From: Flavimaribacter sediminis | Lineage (GTDB): Bacteria; Pseudomonadota; Alphaproteobacteria; Rhizobiales; Rhizobiaceae | Reading direction: 5' to 3' | Assembly (NCBI RefSeq): GCF_019492055.1 | Contig: NZ_JAICBX010000001.1 | Location: 744,001-808,000, forward strand | Length of the DNA stretch: 64,000 nt | Part shown: in pieces, positions 1-9,001 of the stretch | Layout of the letters: each line of letters begins with the position of its first letter | How positions within the stretch are numbered: the first letter of the stretch is position 1 | Notes under the pieces: generated by a model | What the model was told of the DNA's origin: nothing | The model's database searches: none | Seen by the model: only the letters and a program-made list of their open reading frames with translations | Program-made: the position numbers and the translations under genes

Positions 1-2676
1 AGAGTCTTGGCCGAGTTCACCTATGTGTACGCCACCGCTGTTTGCGCCACTTGTGGAAATGCTGCTGTTAAAGAACTGCGTAACGCGAACGGAGGAATTG
101 CCGCCGTCTTCCAGATAGAATGCCGGTGCATCGTTGCCCTGTGTCTCGATCGTCACGTTGTCGAGAAAATGGGTATCGGTTGACATGTCTCCTTCGTTTA
201 CCCGAAAAACGAGCCCACCCGATCCGTCGCCGACGGTTTCGAACGTCGTGTTGAGGGCAGTTACATTCATGATGGAGTTCGAACCGCGCCTGATCTCCAG
301 GAGCGTCGCTTCGTCGCCCTCCGAGGCAAACGATGCACCTTCGGCGAAGAACAGGACATCGCTGGAGTCACCGACATGCAGACTGACGACTTCGGAATTG
401 TCGCCGTGCGTGCCGAAGCTCGTGTTCTCCGCCGACAGGTTTATACTGGACTCGTCACCGAGATCGACGTCGATCAGCGTCGCGTTGTCGCCTTCGGTGC
501 TCAGGGCCGGGCCGGATTGCGGGGTGAGGTCGGCGAACGACAATGTCGCTGTCATCGGACCGCCAGGGCTGTGCACCACGATACCGCGGGAATTGTCGCC
601 TGTCGTGTTCGCTGCCACATTCTCGAAGCTGACGGAGGCTTCCATATTGGGGCCGCCCGCGCCGAGCCCATAGACGACCACGCCGTCGGCGTCGTTGCCA
701 TCTGTAGAGACCGTGACATTGTTCAGATCGTAATCGACCGTGGTGTCCGGCACGGTTGGCAGCGGCCCGTCATAGAGGCTGGCGTCGCCGATAATGACGC
801 CGGTCGAGCCGGCGCCCAGTGTCGAGACAGTCAGGTTTTCCAGAGAAATGACGCCGGTGCTGTTACCGGTCGAACCGGACAGCGGGACGGCGAGAAGACC
901 AACGGAATTGTCGCCTTCGGTGGTGAGCGTTGAGTCAACCACGCTGAAAACAGCGACGCTGCTGTCATTCGCCACACCGAGGAGGGTTGCGGCGGCGGAG
1001 TCGTCGCCAACCGTCGAAATATCGACATTGGTCAAATTTGCGGTAACTGCAGACGAGGCGCCAGCGCCGCCGAAGAACAAGCCGTCGGAGCTGTCGCCCT
1101 GTGTTGCTATGGACGTATCCGTTACCGTCAGTTCACTGGCCGAGCTCTCGCCCATGCCGCCGACAGTGACAGCCGGACTGCCGCTGCCCTGCGTTTCGAA
1201 GGTGCTGTCGATAATTGCTACGGTGCGCAGCGAGGAGTCGCCGCCGTCTTCCACATAGAAGGCCGGGGCGTCGTGGCCCCGGGTATAGATCGTCACGCCA
1301 TCGAGGTAATAGTTGTCCGTTGACGTATCGCCGCCGTCGACATGAAATACGAGACCGCCTGACCCATCGCCGGAGGTCTGGAACGCGCTGTCGAGGACGA
1401 CGGCGTTCAGGATCGACGACGAGCCGCGCGTGACATCGAGCAGCGCAGCGTCGTCGCCTTTCGATATCAGTGTGGAATTCTGCAGGAGGAGAAGCAGGTC
1501 GCTGCTGTCGCCGACCGAGAGGTCGAACACGCCCGATCCGTCTCCGCGCGTGCCGAAGCTGGTGTTCGCGCCCGCAACGTTCAGGCTCGAGGTGTCGCCG
1601 AGATCCATGTCGACAAGCGCTGAGTTGTCGCCGCTCGTCTGCAGACCCGGTCCGTTGCTGGAACTGATGTCGTCGAACTGCACCGTGGCCGTGGAGCCGC
1701 CCGCGCCATGCATGAGGATGCCGGCGGAATTGTCGCCGTAGGTCGCGATCATCGGCCGGCCTTCCGTCGCCCCCGATCCGTCGGCTTCGAAATTGAAGAC
1801 GCTGTTCGCGCCCGGGCCCATGATTGCGGGGGAATTGTCTCCGACTGTATGGATGCGCGCGTCGTCGTACATCAGCACGTCCAGCGCGGAATCGCCACTT
1901 GCGGCGCTGATGGCGGGAGAGCCTCTGCGATGGGCGACGATGGCGCCGTTGTCGAGTTCGACGGCGAGCGAACCTGTGCCGTCGAGCAGGATGGCGGGCG
2001 CGTTCGTCCTGATGGTTTCGACAGATCCACCGTCGGAAATCGAAACACTGAGCGCGCTGTTCTCGACGGAGCGGATCGCCGCCGCGCCGTCCGAGATGAT
2101 CCTGCCGCCGCCGACATCGACGCGGTTTACACCGTCGACTTCCCCCGATGCCGGCGGCGGAGGAACGATCACCGAACTCACGATAAAATCGGTGATCGCG
2201 TTCATGGCCCGGTCCGCCATTTTCGCCTTGTTGACGGTTACCTTGGCGGTCGTCTCGTGGATTGCGGTTTGCAGCGCGTCGTTGCTGGTAAGACCGAGGT
2301 CAATCGTGGCGTCCGACGGCGACGGACCGGCGATTCTGTTGTGATCGGCGATCAGACTTCCAGGCCGCATGTAGATATAGGCGCCGCCGCCGAGTTGGAC
2401 GGAGGGACTGCCCAGGGTCCGAAGTTCGGCGTCTTCCCCGAAATTGATGGTCACGCCTTTAGCGTCGGGCGCTATGATCGGGTCGGATTCCGGGTTCGGA
2501 GATCCGGCGCCGCAGGTCACCGTATCGCCCGTTTGCGGCGCAGTCGCGTCACAGGCGGCGAGCGCCGGCGACGGCGCCGCGCCTATTGCCGCGGCCAGTG
2601 TGAAGATCGAAACGCCGGCCCAGGCGATCGCCCGGACGTTTCCGCCTGCTTGTACGCATCCCGCATTGATGATCAT
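1..2676 (-). CDS. Large exported repeat protein, autotransporter-like passenger (partial, 3' end off the window)
   Basis: The reverse strand is open from an ATG at 2676 to base 1 (892 codons, no stop), so the C-terminus lies outside the window. Residues 1-40 form a signal peptide: a long n-region, a hydrophobic stretch near 17-33, and an ALA cleavage site before AC. The rest is Gly/Asp/Ser/Thr/Val-rich with short strands separated by GDNS/GDGS-type turns, as in right-handed beta-helix passengers. Recurring blocks (TSFGT-x-GD, GDGSGGLVF, DAPAFY-x-EDGG) appear twice about 380 residues apart, so a large segment is duplicated. A C-terminal beta-barrel would be expected but cannot be seen. Adhesin or biofilm roles are usual for such proteins; no specific function is claimed. 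Confidence 0.72.
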   Translation of the reverse strand, partial: MIINAGCVQAGGNVRAIAWAGVSIFTLAAAIGAAPSPALAACDATAPQTGDTVTCGAGSPNPESDPIIAPDAKGVTINFGEDAELRTLGSPSVQLGGGAYIYMRPGSLIADHNRIAGPSPSDATIDLGLTSNDALQTAIHETTAKVTVNKAKMADRAMNAITDFIVSSVIVPPPPASGEVDGVNRVDVGGGRIISDGAAAIRSVENSALSVSISDGGSVETIRTNAPAILLDGTGSLAVELDNGAIVAHRRGSPAISAASGDSALDVLMYDDARIHTVGDNSPAIMGPGANSVFNFEADGSGATEGRPMIATYGDNSAGILMHGAGGSTATVQFDDISSSNGPGLQTSGDNSALVDMDLGDTSSLNVAGANTSFGTRGDGSGVFDLSVGDSSDLLLLLQNSTLISKGDDAALLDVTRGSSSILNAVVLDSAFQTSGDGSGGLVFHVDGGDTSTDNYYLDGVTIYTRGHDAPAFYVEDGGDSSLRTVAIIDSTFETQGSGSPAVTVGGMGESSASELTVTDTSIATQGDSSDGLFFGGAGASSAVTANLTNVDISTVGDDSAAATLLGVANDSSVAVFSVVDSTLTTEGDNSVGLLAVPLSGSTGNSTGVISLENLTVSTLGAGSTGVIIGDASLYDGPLPTVPDTTVDYDLNNVTVSTDGNDADGVVVYGLGAGGPNMEASVSFENVAANTTGDNSRGIVVHSPGGPMTATLSFADLTPQSGPALSTEGDNATLIDVDLGDESSINLSAENTSFGTHGDNSEVVSLHVGDSSDVLFFAEGASFASEGDEATLLEIRRGSNSIMNVTALNTTFETVGDGSGGLVFRVNEGDMSTDTHFLDNVTIETQGNDAPAFYLEDGGNSSVRVTQFFNSSISTSGANSGGVHIGELGQDS

Positions 2677-3138
2677 TTCCCGGTCCCCCGACAGGTGGTC
2701 ATGTTGATTGCTTCGGCATTCGACACCGAGGCTCGCCTTGACCAGACGATCGCGCAGCTCAGGCGTATTCGCGTCTATGAAACTGGCGACCACGCCTGCA
2801 GTCTGCGCTCGAAATTTCCCGGATTTGGCGCGCTTCGATTCGTATGGAATCGTATTGGAGCAGGCGCTGAAACGTCAATCGATGCACATGTTTTCATTAT
2901 GAAAAAATGGGCGCCGGAAAAAGTTTACGCGTAGAAAATAAAGTATAAAATGTAATGATTTACGAATTCCTGTGGAGCCTTGTTCCTGTCCGTTCGTTTT
3001 CAATTTGAAAAGACAAATTGAGCCGCGTCGGTACTGGCGAAAAATCTGATATTCGAAAGGCGGGGTCGCACGTCCAATGTTACCCATGACAGTATACAGG
3101 TTCAGTAACGGTCGACGGAAATTTCCGGGACAGAAGAG
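2677..3138. other. Intergenic region without a convincing gene
   Basis: This is the upstream region shared by the leftward repeat protein and the rightward TetR gene. Bases 2890-3060 are clearly more AT-rich than the flanks and probably hold the leftward promoter. Short open frames here have no recognisable protein character and lack ribosome binding sites. I see no RNA gene. Confidence 0.5.
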
Positions 3139-3152
3139 AGTGAACGTTCACT
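3139..3152. promoter_or_regulatory. 14-bp perfect palindrome, likely TetR operator
   Basis: AGTGAACGTTCACT is a perfect inverted repeat 83 bases upstream of the probable TetR start. Its size and symmetry fit an operator for a dimeric TetR repressor, so autoregulation is likely. No copy was seen in the promoter region of the downstream TRAP operon (3886-4101). Confidence 0.55.
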
Positions 3153-3234
3153 TCGGTATATTTCACGCTGGTGGGGAGGCGGGAATTGAAAATACAGCAG
3201 AAGATCCATGCGCGAACTATGCGGGAGCATGCGC

Positions 3235-3885
3235 ATGAGCGATGATACGACGATGAACGCCGGGCCCGGCGACAAGAAAACACGGATACTGGCCGCGACG
3301 ACGAAGCTGCTCAGGACGCAGGGCCTTCAGGCTTTCTCTTTCGACGCCGTCGCCAATGAAGCCGGTCTGTCCCGCCAACTGGTCCGGTATTATTATGCAA
3401 GCCTGGACGAATTGATCATCGATCTCTGCGACCACCTGGCAAAAGCCTACCAGGAAGCGCTGGTGGCGGGCATCGTGAAATTTGGTCAGGTCGAAAGGCT
3501 TGATTTCTTTCTCGACTACTTCTTCGGCATGTCCGAGGAGCATCCGATGCCCGACAACCTCGAGGTCTATGACGCGTTTTTCGCCTTCGCCGTCGGATCC
3601 GGGACGCTGAGGGATCGCCTGTGCGAGTCCTATAAAACACTCGGCCAGGTTATCGAACAGGAACTGGCTATCGGGCATCCGCAACTGGGCTCGGCCGCCT
3701 GCGAGGAGCTTTCCTTTCTTTTCGTCTCGATGATGCATGCGCACTGGAGTTTTGTCGCGACGCTGGGTTACTCCAAAAAGCACAACGCAATAATGAGAAG
3801 GGCGTTTGCGCGTTTGATTGATTCCCATGTGCGCGAGAAGTCGGCTGACGCTCCAGCCGTCAAGCCCTGGACGCGCAAGGGATAA
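3235..3885 (+). CDS. TetR/AcrR-family transcriptional regulator
   Basis: A protein of 216 residues with a classic TetR N-terminal DNA-binding domain at about 14-65: TRILAATTKLLRTQG, then the helix-turn-helix AFSFDAVANEAGLSRQLV, then RYYYASLDELI. The C-terminal helical ligand domain is divergent, as is normal for the family. The start at 3235 is chosen because GGGAG (3223-3227) lies 7 bases before it; ATGs at 3208 and 3229 are in frame but have no well-placed Shine-Dalgarno sequence. A 14-bp palindrome upstream suggests autorepression. It precedes a TRAP transporter operon on the same strand and may control it, but no matching operator was found there. Confidence 0.88.
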   Translation: MSDDTTMNAGPGDKKTRILAATTKLLRTQGLQAFSFDAVANEAGLSRQLVRYYYASLDELIIDLCDHLAKAYQEALVAGIVKFGQVERLDFFLDYFFGMSEEHPMPDNLEVYDAFFAFAVGSGTLRDRLCESYKTLGQVIEQELAIGHPQLGSAACEELSFLFVSMMHAHWSFVATLGYSKKHNAIMRRAFARLIDSHVREKSADAPAVKPWTRKG

Positions 3886-4101
3886 GGCGCGCGACCTTAC
3901 ACCGGTTCGTGCAGGCGCATTGAGCACGCCCGCGCCCGACCAGAGCCCTTGGGAACACCTGTCTTTCCAGCTAGACCTTACACTAAAGTTGGTGTTTGAT
4001 TGGAATCGGGCGCTCTGGACTTTGGAGGATAAAGTTCATAAGGAGCCTCAACGACCGAGAAGGGAACTTTGGTCGTGTCATCACCGTATGGGAGGATATT
4101 A

Positions 4102-5184
4102 ATGGAACGACGTACTTTTCTTAAAAGCGCAGCGCTTGCGGGCGCCGCGACAACGCTTGCCGCTCCGGCGGTCGCACAGTCCACCACCGAGATGGTTATC
4201 GTCTCGACCTGGCCGCGCGACTTTCCGGGTCTCGGGCTTCCCGCCCAGCGCCTGGCGGCTCGTATCGCCGAACTGACGGACGGCCGTCTCGACGTGCAAT
4301 ATTATGCAGCCGGCGAGCGCGTCGGAGCCTTTGACGCTTTCGACGAAGTCGCGTCCGGCAATGCGCAGGCCTATATCGGCGCCGATTATTACTGGAAGGG
4401 CAAGCACCCCGGCTGGGTGCCGTTCACGGCTATTCCGTTCGGCATGACCAGCACCGAAATCGACGCCTGGACGAAATTCGGCGGCGGACAGGAACTGTGG
4501 GACGAACTCGCAGACCAGTTCGGACTGCAGAACTTCGCAGCCGGCAACACCGGCGTCCAGATGGGCGGCTGGTTCAACAAGGAAATCAATTCGCCTGACG
4601 ACCTGAAAGGTCTGAAGATGCGCATTCCGGGCCTCGGCGGCGACGTCATGGCCAAGCTCGGCGCGTCTCCGGTGTCTCTACCAGGCGGCCAGATCTATGA
4701 AAACCTGGTGTCCGGCGCGATCGACGCAACGGAATGGGTTGGCCCGTACAACGACTACTTCATGAAGTTTTATGAAGCGGCCAAGTACTATTACTGGCCG
4801 GGCATGCACGAGCCGGGCTCGATGCTGGCCATGGGTCTGAACAAGAGCTGGTTCAACAGCCTTCCGAAGACCGAACAGGAAATCATCAAGGCCGCTTGTA
4901 CGGAAGAAAACAACCTGACGCTTTCCGAAACCAACGCCAATAACGGCGCCTATCTGAACCGTCTGATCAACGATCACGGCGTTGAGCTGCGCGAGTTCAA
5001 CGACGACGTTTACGACGCGTTCGGTTCGGCGTCGGCGGAAGTCATCGAGGAAGCGCGCGACTACGACGACCTTTCGAAGCGGATCTACGATTCGGTTCTC
5101 GAAAAGCGTGACGAGATCGGCGCCTGGACGGCTCTGTCCGACATGGCCTACGTGCAGAAGCGTAACCGGGTTATCGGTCGCTGA
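4102..5184 (+). CDS. dctP: TRAP transporter substrate-binding protein, DctP family
   Basis: Periplasmic receptor of 360 residues. The N-terminus MERRTFLKSA...APAVAQ is a Tat-type signal with the RRTFLK motif, so it is probably exported folded. The body is a DctP-type fold, including KGLKMRIPGLGG and GAIDATEWVGPYND, which carry the Arg and the aromatic/Asn region of the ligand pocket. It most resembles the subgroup that binds 2-oxo or 2-hydroxy monocarboxylates such as TakP; the substrate is inferred. GGGAGGA sits 6 bases before the ATG at 4102, and an in-frame start at 4069 is less likely. It is followed by a hairpin and then the two membrane subunits, the usual arrangement for making excess receptor. 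Confidence 0.9.
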   Translation: MERRTFLKSAALAGAATTLAAPAVAQSTTEMVIVSTWPRDFPGLGLPAQRLAARIAELTDGRLDVQYYAAGERVGAFDAFDEVASGNAQAYIGADYYWKGKHPGWVPFTAIPFGMTSTEIDAWTKFGGGQELWDELADQFGLQNFAAGNTGVQMGGWFNKEINSPDDLKGLKMRIPGLGGDVMAKLGASPVSLPGGQIYENLVSGAIDATEWVGPYNDYFMKFYEAAKYYYWPGMHEPGSMLAMGLNKSWFNSLPKTEQEIIKAACTEENNLTLSETNANNGAYLNRLINDHGVELREFNDDVYDAFGSASAEVIEEARDYDDLSKRIYDSVLEKRDEIGAWTALSDMAYVQKRNRVIGR

Positions 5185-5205
5185 TCGCCATCGATCCACG
5201 AAATA

Positions 5206-5233
5206 GCGGCAAGGCGGTCATTCGCCTTGCCGC
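5206..5233 (+). terminator. Hairpin between dctP and dctQ (attenuator or mRNA stabiliser)
   Basis: GCGGCAAGGCG and CGCCTTGCCGC form a perfect 11-bp stem with a 6-base loop, 21 bases after the dctP stop. There is no T-run, so it is more likely a partial terminator or an RNA-processing block that keeps receptor mRNA in excess over permease mRNA. Confidence 0.6.
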
Positions 5234-5337
5234 AACAGAACGGCTGTGAAAAGGGGCGGCGACAAGCCTGCAAAAAAAGCAGGCGGCGCCGAAAAAGCCC
5301 CAAACAGCCATAAGCGGGAAGCTCTTCGGGGGAAGAC

Positions 5338-6333
5338 ATGTCCAATTGGCAATCGGGCCAACCGACGGCAGCGATGTCGTTTCCGAATGTCGTGCGCTGG
5401 TTTGGATGGTCGATCCTGGCCGTCATGCTGGCGTACCTCGTCAACAATTTCCTGACTTTCGCTGGCGGATGGCCGGGAGCGAACGCCGTTTTCCATGGCG
5501 ACGCCGGCGCAATGGGCCTGCTGCAGACGCTGCTTTATCCGCTCGCAGTGATCCTGGCGATTTTCTACGTCGCGCGGAGTTCGGCCACCAGCCTGCGACA
5601 GGACGCAGCCCGGGTGACGGCCATCAACACCTTTTTCATTCGCGCCGCTTTCTGGTGCGTGTTGATTGTAGGCGTCGCCGACATGACGCTGTCTTTCCTC
5701 AGGGTCGAGGGGCTGCTTGAAACCTTCGTGAGCGCGGATGTCGCGCAGGATCTTGGCCGTTCGAAATTTCGCGGGGTCTATGTCCATCTGCCGTTGATCG
5801 GCGTCGGCGTGATCCTGGCGATGTTCACGCGGACCCTCGGCTTTCAGTGGCTGGCCCTGCTGATCGTGGCCGCGGAACTGGCGATCGTGTTCCTGCGCTT
5901 CATCTTTTCCTACGAACAGGCCTTCATGGCCGATCTCGTGCGCTTCTGGTACGGCGCGCTGTTCCTCTTCGCCAGCGCCTATACGCTTCTCGAGGAAGGG
6001 CATGTGCGCGTCGACGTGTTCTACGCCGCCTTCACCGACAAAACGAAGGCCGTGGTCAACGCCGTGTGCACCTTGCTGATGGGACTGACCTTCTGCTGGA
6101 CGATCCTGATCGTCGGCATGGGGCAGAAGAGCTCCATCATCAACAGCCCGATGCTGAACTTCGAAGTGACCCAGTCCGGTTTCGGCATGTATGTGAAATA
6201 CATGATGGCCGGCTTCCTCGGCGTCTTCGCCATTTCCATGATGATCCAGTTCGTCGCCTATCTGATGGACGCCATCGCCGACTATCGCGGCGAACCGGGC
6301 AAGTATCAGCCCGGCGAAAGCATGGGGCAGTAG
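5338..6333 (+). CDS. dctQ: TRAP transporter small permease subunit, DctQ family (oversized)
   Basis: Inner-membrane protein of 331 residues, about twice the usual 160-190 of DctQ. The C-terminal half (about 175-310) is the recognisable DctQ domain: FRFIFSYEQAFMADLV-like entry, EEGHVRVDVFYA, then GMGQKSS and further helices. The N-terminal half adds about four hydrophobic segments (about 18-42, 58-78, 95-117, 145-165). A good Shine-Dalgarno (GGGGGAAG) precedes the ATG. It ends 9 bases before the large permease, so the two are co-translated. It should help the DctP receptor pass substrate to DctM using the sodium gradient. Confidence 0.86.
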   Translation: MSNWQSGQPTAAMSFPNVVRWFGWSILAVMLAYLVNNFLTFAGGWPGANAVFHGDAGAMGLLQTLLYPLAVILAIFYVARSSATSLRQDAARVTAINTFFIRAAFWCVLIVGVADMTLSFLRVEGLLETFVSADVAQDLGRSKFRGVYVHLPLIGVGVILAMFTRTLGFQWLALLIVAAELAIVFLRFIFSYEQAFMADLVRFWYGALFLFASAYTLLEEGHVRVDVFYAAFTDKTKAVVNAVCTLLMGLTFCWTILIVGMGQKSSIINSPMLNFEVTQSGFGMYVKYMMAGFLGVFAISMMIQFVAYLMDAIADYRGEPGKYQPGESMGQ

Positions 6334-6342
6334 GGGCGGATC

Positions 6343-8994
6343 ATGGAACTCTATTTTCTCCTTCTCCTCGTCGTCCTGATGGCGATTGCGCTTGGTTCCG
6401 GCTATCCGGTCGCCTTTGCGTTGCCCGGCTCCTCGATCATCACGATCCTGATCGCCGCCGGCTGCGGCCTGCTCTTCTTCGGCAATGTCGATGCGTTTTT
6501 CGGGCAGGGCGGGCCATCGGAATGGCTGAGCGCGGGCGTGACCAATTTGCGCGGGGTCTACTGGGAACCTGAACGCGACACGCTGATAGCGATTCCGTTG
6601 TTCATATTCATGGGCATCATGCTGCAGCGCTCGAAGATCGCGGAAGATCTGCTGATCACGATGGCGCAGCTGTTCGGACCGATACCGGGCGGCCTCGGCA
6701 TTTCGGTTGTTTTCGTGGGCGCGTTGCTGGCTGCGACCACCGGCATCGTCGGCGCGACCGTGGTGGCGATGGGACTGATTTCGCTGCCCGCCATGATGCG
6801 CAACAACTATTCCACGCCGCTGGCCACCGGCACGATCGCCGCGTCGGGCACGCTGGGCCAGATCATCCCGCCCTCCATCGTGCTGATCATCCTCGCGGAC
6901 CAGCTGTCGAGCGCCGCCGACCAGGCCGGCACCGCGCGCAAGGCCCTTCACAAGGCTTCGACCGGCGAACTGACCATGCCGTCGATCTTCGACGTCGGAT
7001 CGACCAGCGCCGGAGAAATGTTCCTCGGCGCCGTGCTGCCGGGCCTGGTGCTTGTCGGCCTGTACATGGCGTTCATCCTGATCGTCGCAATGATCCGGCC
7101 GAAGCTTGCGCCGCCGGTGCATTACGACGGCAAGTATGATTTCCGCTTTGCGCTGAAGGTTCTGATGACCCTGACGCCGCCGCTGGCGCTGATCTTCCTG
7201 GTGCTCGGATCGATCATCGCGGGCGTCGCCACCGTGAACCAGGCCGGCGCGATCGGCGCCGGAGGCGCGCTGATCATGGCCGGCTACCGTTTGCGCGACG
7301 GCCACCGCGACGCCTACTACCCGGCGATACTGGCGCTGATCTGTCTCGCCGTCATCGGCTTTGTGCTTGCGAATTTCGACACCAATATCAAAAGCAGCAC
7401 GGCGAGCGTCTGGGGCGTTCGTTTCGCCATCGTGGCCGTGATCGGTCTCATCGTCGCCCTGATATGGAGCGGATGGCGCGCGCTCAAGATTGAAAACACG
7501 CTGCAAAGCGTGATGATCGAAACGGCAAAGACGACGTCACTCGTCTTCATCATTCTGCTGGGCGCGGCGATCCTTACGGCGGCGTTCCGCGCCTTTGGCG
7601 GCGAGCATCTCGTCCGAGACTTCCTGGAAGGCCTGCCCGGCGGCTTCTGGACCAAGTTCGTCATCGTCATGGCGGTGATCTTCGTTCTTGGCTTCTTCCT
7701 CGATTTCATCGAGATCGCCGTCGTCGTCGTGCCGATCGTGGCGCCGATCCTGCTCGCCGATCCGTCCGCCAACGTCACGGCGGTGTGGCTGGGCGTGATG
7801 ATCGGCCTCAATATACAGACCTCCTTCCTGACGCCGCCCTTCGGCTTCGCCCTATTCTATCTGCGCGGCGTGGCGCCGGCCGCGGTCAAGACGCTGCAGA
7901 TCTACAAGGGGGTTATCCCGTTTATCGGCATCCAGCTGGTTGCGCTTGTCATCGTCGGCATGACGCCGCAACTGGTGAACTATCTGCCTGGACGCGTTTC
8001 GCTGCTTTCGGACACCGCGCCGCCGCCGCGCAATCCGCGCCTGACCTACTGTGTCGACAACTACGTCACGGAAGAACTGGCGGGTCGCCGCGGCGAAATA
8101 CTTCAAAGCGTGGATACGGCGCGCAAACTCGACTGGAGCATTCTGCCGCAGCGCATGGCGAAATCCATCGAGGACAGTTTCGACAAGGTGGAAGTGGCGA
8201 TCGCCTCTCTGGACGAGGCGAACGAGGCCGCCGCGACCGTCGAGCGGGAAAGCGGCGACTACAAGCCGCTGCATATAGAGGTGCGTGGCATCGAGCGCGA
8301 TATTCGCGGCATTGACGGCAATATCGAAGATCTGGAAACACAGATCAGGCGGTTGCGCGATCCGAGCCAGGCGGAGCGGAAGGCGAGACTGGAGCGGCGC
8401 GTCGAAGTGCTGAAAGCCGATCGGGACGCGCTGAAGGGCAAGATCCCGGAGACCTGGAAGCCGGCCTTTGACGAGTTCCGGGCCCTGGTGAACGGTGAAA
8501 CCAAGCTGCGGCGTCAATACCAGCTTGCCTCGCGCCAGGCCTTCGAACCGGTGCAGATGGCGCTGGCGAGCCTGGACGCTTATGACGCTTTCGTTGCACT
8601 GGAAGACGAATTGAAGGCCATGCCGCAGCGTATCGCCGACAGCGCGCCGGAAGCGATGGAAGATCCGCTTGGCGAACTGGCGAGCAAGTTCGGCGAAATT
8701 GGCGGCGCGGACGATATCCGGTCCGCGGTTTCGGACGCGCGTCGGGCCTTGCGCGGGAACTCGATCGACAAGGCGAAGGCGGCGGAGGAAATCGAGGCCG
8801 CAATCGCCGAGTACGATAAGCAGCTGGCGTGGCGCACGGAGGCGAATACGGCTCTGCGGCCGGGTCTGCAGACCTATGTCAATTCACTGAAGACGACGAT
8901 CGGCATTCGTCAGCAGGAGGACATGACGCGGGCGCAGGCCCTGTTCGTCGCAGCCTGCCAGGCCGATCACCGCGACATATCGCTGAACTTCTGA
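6343..8994 (+). CDS. dctM: TRAP transporter large permease subunit, DctM family, with long C-terminal coiled-coil tail
   Basis: A protein of 883 residues; ordinary DctM proteins have 420-450. Residues 1-550 are the polytopic membrane domain, with typical stretches such as PLFIFMGIMLQRSKIAEDL, GATVVAMGLISLPAM, SGTLGQIIPPSI and TPPFGFALFYLRG. It also contains an extra inserted loop and helices near 195-360. Residues 550-883 are soluble, charged and heptad-like (for example SFDKVEVAIASLDEANEAA and IEDLETQIRRLRDPSQAER), predicted as helical or coiled coil. The tail is in frame with no stop or break, so it is a real extension rather than a sequencing fusion visible here. Substrate is unknown. Confidence 0.88.
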   Translation: MELYFLLLLVVLMAIALGSGYPVAFALPGSSIITILIAAGCGLLFFGNVDAFFGQGGPSEWLSAGVTNLRGVYWEPERDTLIAIPLFIFMGIMLQRSKIAEDLLITMAQLFGPIPGGLGISVVFVGALLAATTGIVGATVVAMGLISLPAMMRNNYSTPLATGTIAASGTLGQIIPPSIVLIILADQLSSAADQAGTARKALHKASTGELTMPSIFDVGSTSAGEMFLGAVLPGLVLVGLYMAFILIVAMIRPKLAPPVHYDGKYDFRFALKVLMTLTPPLALIFLVLGSIIAGVATVNQAGAIGAGGALIMAGYRLRDGHRDAYYPAILALICLAVIGFVLANFDTNIKSSTASVWGVRFAIVAVIGLIVALIWSGWRALKIENTLQSVMIETAKTTSLVFIILLGAAILTAAFRAFGGEHLVRDFLEGLPGGFWTKFVIVMAVIFVLGFFLDFIEIAVVVVPIVAPILLADPSANVTAVWLGVMIGLNIQTSFLTPPFGFALFYLRGVAPAAVKTLQIYKGVIPFIGIQLVALVIVGMTPQLVNYLPGRVSLLSDTAPPPRNPRLTYCVDNYVTEELAGRRGEILQSVDTARKLDWSILPQRMAKSIEDSFDKVEVAIASLDEANEAAATVERESGDYKPLHIEVRGIERDIRGIDGNIEDLETQIRRLRDPSQAERKARLERRVEVLKADRDALKGKIPETWKPAFDEFRALVNGETKLRRQYQLASRQAFEPVQMALASLDAYDAFVALEDELKAMPQRIADSAPEAMEDPLGELASKFGEIGGADDIRSAVSDARRALRGNSIDKAKAAEEIEAAIAEYDKQLAWRTEANTALRPGLQTYVNSLKTTIGIRQQEDMTRAQALFVAACQADHRDISLNF

Positions 8995-9001
8995 GCAGCA
9001 G

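Noticed and set aside
1708-2934. 408-codon forward open frame opposite the repeat protein
   Set aside because: The reverse frame has a signal peptide and repeat structure; the forward product is low-complexity Arg/Asp-rich.
5218-7506. 762-codon open frame on the reverse strand across the TRAP permease genes
   Set aside because: The product is rich in His, Asp, Gln and Arg with no domain, as expected for the complement of GC-rich membrane-protein codons; the forward genes are clear.
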